Shown in pieces: positions 62,955-64,000 of a stretch of DNA of 64,000 bases. The stretch covers positions 1,660,483-1,724,482 of the forward strand of contig CAJJBQ010000002.1 of the NCBI GenBank assembly GCA_905182405.1. The letters are read 5' to 3'. The position numbers and the translations under genes are program-made. Below the pieces are notes generated by a model. That model was not told where the DNA came from and did no database searches. It saw nothing but the letters and a program-made list of their open reading frames with translations. The DNA is from Akkermansiaceae bacterium (lineage in GTDB: Bacteria; Verrucomicrobiota; Verrucomicrobiia; Verrucomicrobiales; Akkermansiaceae). Every line of letters begins with the position of its first letter. Position 1 is the first letter of the stretch.

Positions 62955-63577
62955 CTACGGCTGGTAAGCCACTTTCAGTCGAAGGAACTTCTTAGGATCA
63001 CCGCCGACACCATCTGCCTCACGCAGCACCACGATCTCGGTGCCATCGTTGTGAGACTCAGTAGAAACGGTCGCGGTCGAATCACCGGTCCATCCCTGAA
63101 GTGCATTTGCCTTTTCAAGAGTCCAAATAAAATCAGCGGCATTCGTGCGGCGACGCACTCTCGCTCCGAGATATTCTTGTCCTCCGTTGCTCCGTTCGAC
63201 TGAATCAGACCAAGGTATTCCCTGCCTCTCTTCAGTGAAAAATTGATATGCAGCTCACCACCGGTAATCCTCCGATTCTTCCCAGAAGCAAACACTACAA
63301 GATACCCACGGGATCCGATGATCGTCTCAGGTGGAAAGACCCACTTCTGAGTGTCTCCCGCATCATCGGTGAGACTCCAACCGCCAAGATCCAGCGTGTC
63401 TTCACCTTCGTTATACAGTTCGATTCAATCGACCGCGTCACCATTCTCATCCAAGAATGATCCGTCGTTGGAAGCCACGAATTCTGAGATCCAAACCTTC
63501 GCCGAGGTTTGCGTTGCGAGCAGCCCACTAAGGAGGGCTACCGATGAAAAATATGGGAGTTTCAAAGTAATGTGCAT
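62955..63577 (-). pseudogene. Lamin-tail-domain exoprotein, decayed
   Basis: ATG 63577 starts a signal peptide (LKLPYFSSVALLSGLLATQT) followed by VWISEFVASNDGSFLDENGD, AVD, stop TGA, IELYNEGEDTLDLGGWSL and TDDAGDTQKWVFPPETIIGS, RGYLVVFASGKNRRITGGEL; family members have W where the TGA is (DWIELYN). After CVAAR the frame changes to NAADFIWTLEKANALQGWTG...GVGGDPKKFLRLKVAYQP and the stop at 62955. This is the lamin-tail domain plus a short beta-sandwich end. One nonsense codon and a frameshift. Confidence 0.82.
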
Positions 63578-63613
63578 GTGTTAATATGAGGCAACTTTTA
63601 ATAAAGCGCAAAA

Positions 63614-64000
63614 ATGAAGCCCTGCCAAAAAAAAGCTTTCAGATATTTCCTCGTTCTTAGTCAATTTCTCAGCCCATTTATCGCTTCATCGGAGGAAAAA
63701 CGGCCCAATATCGTCCTCTTTTATGCCGACGACCTCGGCTACACCGATCTCTCCTGCCAGGGCTCGAGCTATTACAAAACGCCCCATATCGACCGAATCG
63801 GCAAGGAAGGCATCACCTTTACCAATGCTTACGCGGCTGCCGCAAATTGCGCCCCCTCCCGTGCATCGCTCTTGAGTGGACTATACACCCCGCGTCATGG
63901 CGTGTTCACCGTAAACAACTCCGACCGCGGAAAAGCAAAACACCGCAAGCTCATCCCGATCAAAAACACCGAAGTTCTCGCCCCAAAATTCACCACTTTA
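63614..64000 (+). CDS. Sulfatase, N-terminal part (continues beyond the window)
   Basis: 129 codons to the window edge from ATG 63614. Signal-like N-terminus (AFRYFLVLSQFLSPFIA), then RPNIVLFYADDLGYTDLSCQ (metal-binding DD) and the active-site signature CAPSRASLLSGLY in which the Cys becomes formylglycine. Type I sulfatase (arylsulfatase A-like). It is divergent from the decayed lamin-tail gene. An anaerobic or FGE maturation factor must exist elsewhere. Confidence 0.92.
   Translation, partial: MKPCQKKAFRYFLVLSQFLSPFIASSEEKRPNIVLFYADDLGYTDLSCQGSSYYKTPHIDRIGKEGITFTNAYAAAANCAPSRASLLSGLYTPRHGVFTVNNSDRGKAKHRKLIPIKNTEVLAPKFTTL

Noticed and set aside
1..64000. CRISPR arrays, rRNA operons and prophage genes
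   Set aside because: I looked for regularly spaced direct repeats with unique spacers, rRNA signatures and phage structural or integrase motifs on both strands and saw none.

Overview
The window reads as a chromosome segment of a verrucomicrobial (Verrucomicrobiota, probably Verrucomicrobiales) bacterium. The evidence is the gene content: two PEP-CTERM proteins, FG-GAP/ASPIC (CRTAC1-type) proteins, a DUF1587/DUF1592-type cytochrome protein paired with a DUF1552 protein, sulfatases, lamin-tail/CotH proteins and an exbB-exbD-exbD-TPR operon. All of this is secreted or envelope biology typical of the PVC group. Few genes have a clear Shine-Dalgarno sequence. No identification by rRNA is possible here.

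Layout. 1-8.3 kb: the end of an ABC ATPase gene, three secreted proteins, an IS1182-type transposase relic, and a long FG-GAP/ASPIC/thioredoxin-like gene interrupted by one in-frame TGA that is followed by a bacterial SECIS-like hairpin. 8.4-11.8 kb: SirB1-like protein and lysophospholipase-like hydrolase (+), then birA and nadC (-). 11.8-17.7 kb: an exbB-exbD-exbD-TPR-secreted protein operon (-). 17.9-23.1 kb: nth, a 3D-domain lipoprotein, an MFS transporter and citramalate synthase, several with clear terminators. 23.3-30 kb: a LamininTail-CotH-ankyrin fusion, periplasmic glutathione peroxidase, a cyclophilin lipoprotein, a PEP-CTERM protein and several gene relics. 30.2-33.9 kb: a visibly AT-richer myo-inositol cassette (SSS symporter, myo-inositol oxygenase, Gfo/Idh dehydrogenase). 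34-40.4 kb: PSCyt/DUF1552 pair, truncated sulfatase and MFS transporter. 40.8-48.6 kb: tRNA-Arg(CCT), ftsY, decayed cutA, an NtrB/NtrC-like pair, a membrane glycosyltransferase-like protein, xseB and dxs. 48.6-64 kb: decayed PQQ-propeller gene, kdsD, a CNT nucleoside transporter, a secreted esterase, two spermidine-synthase-like genes, an HExxH membrane protein, a decayed DNA-alkylation-repair gene, an entericidin-like lipoprotein, hflC/hflK, an RGG/KPVAEE-repeat protein, an aldo/keto reductase, a decayed lamin-tail gene and the start of a sulfatase gene.

Two features cross the whole window. First, a dispersed ~72-75 bp repeat ending in CCTAGCAGT occurs always in + orientation, at gene boundaries, and brackets several cassettes; in one place it encodes the last residues of a gene. 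Second, there are about nine decayed genes (nonsense codons, frameshifts, truncations), several recognisable only by reading across frames. The most interesting single object is the probable selenoprotein at 5361-8252.
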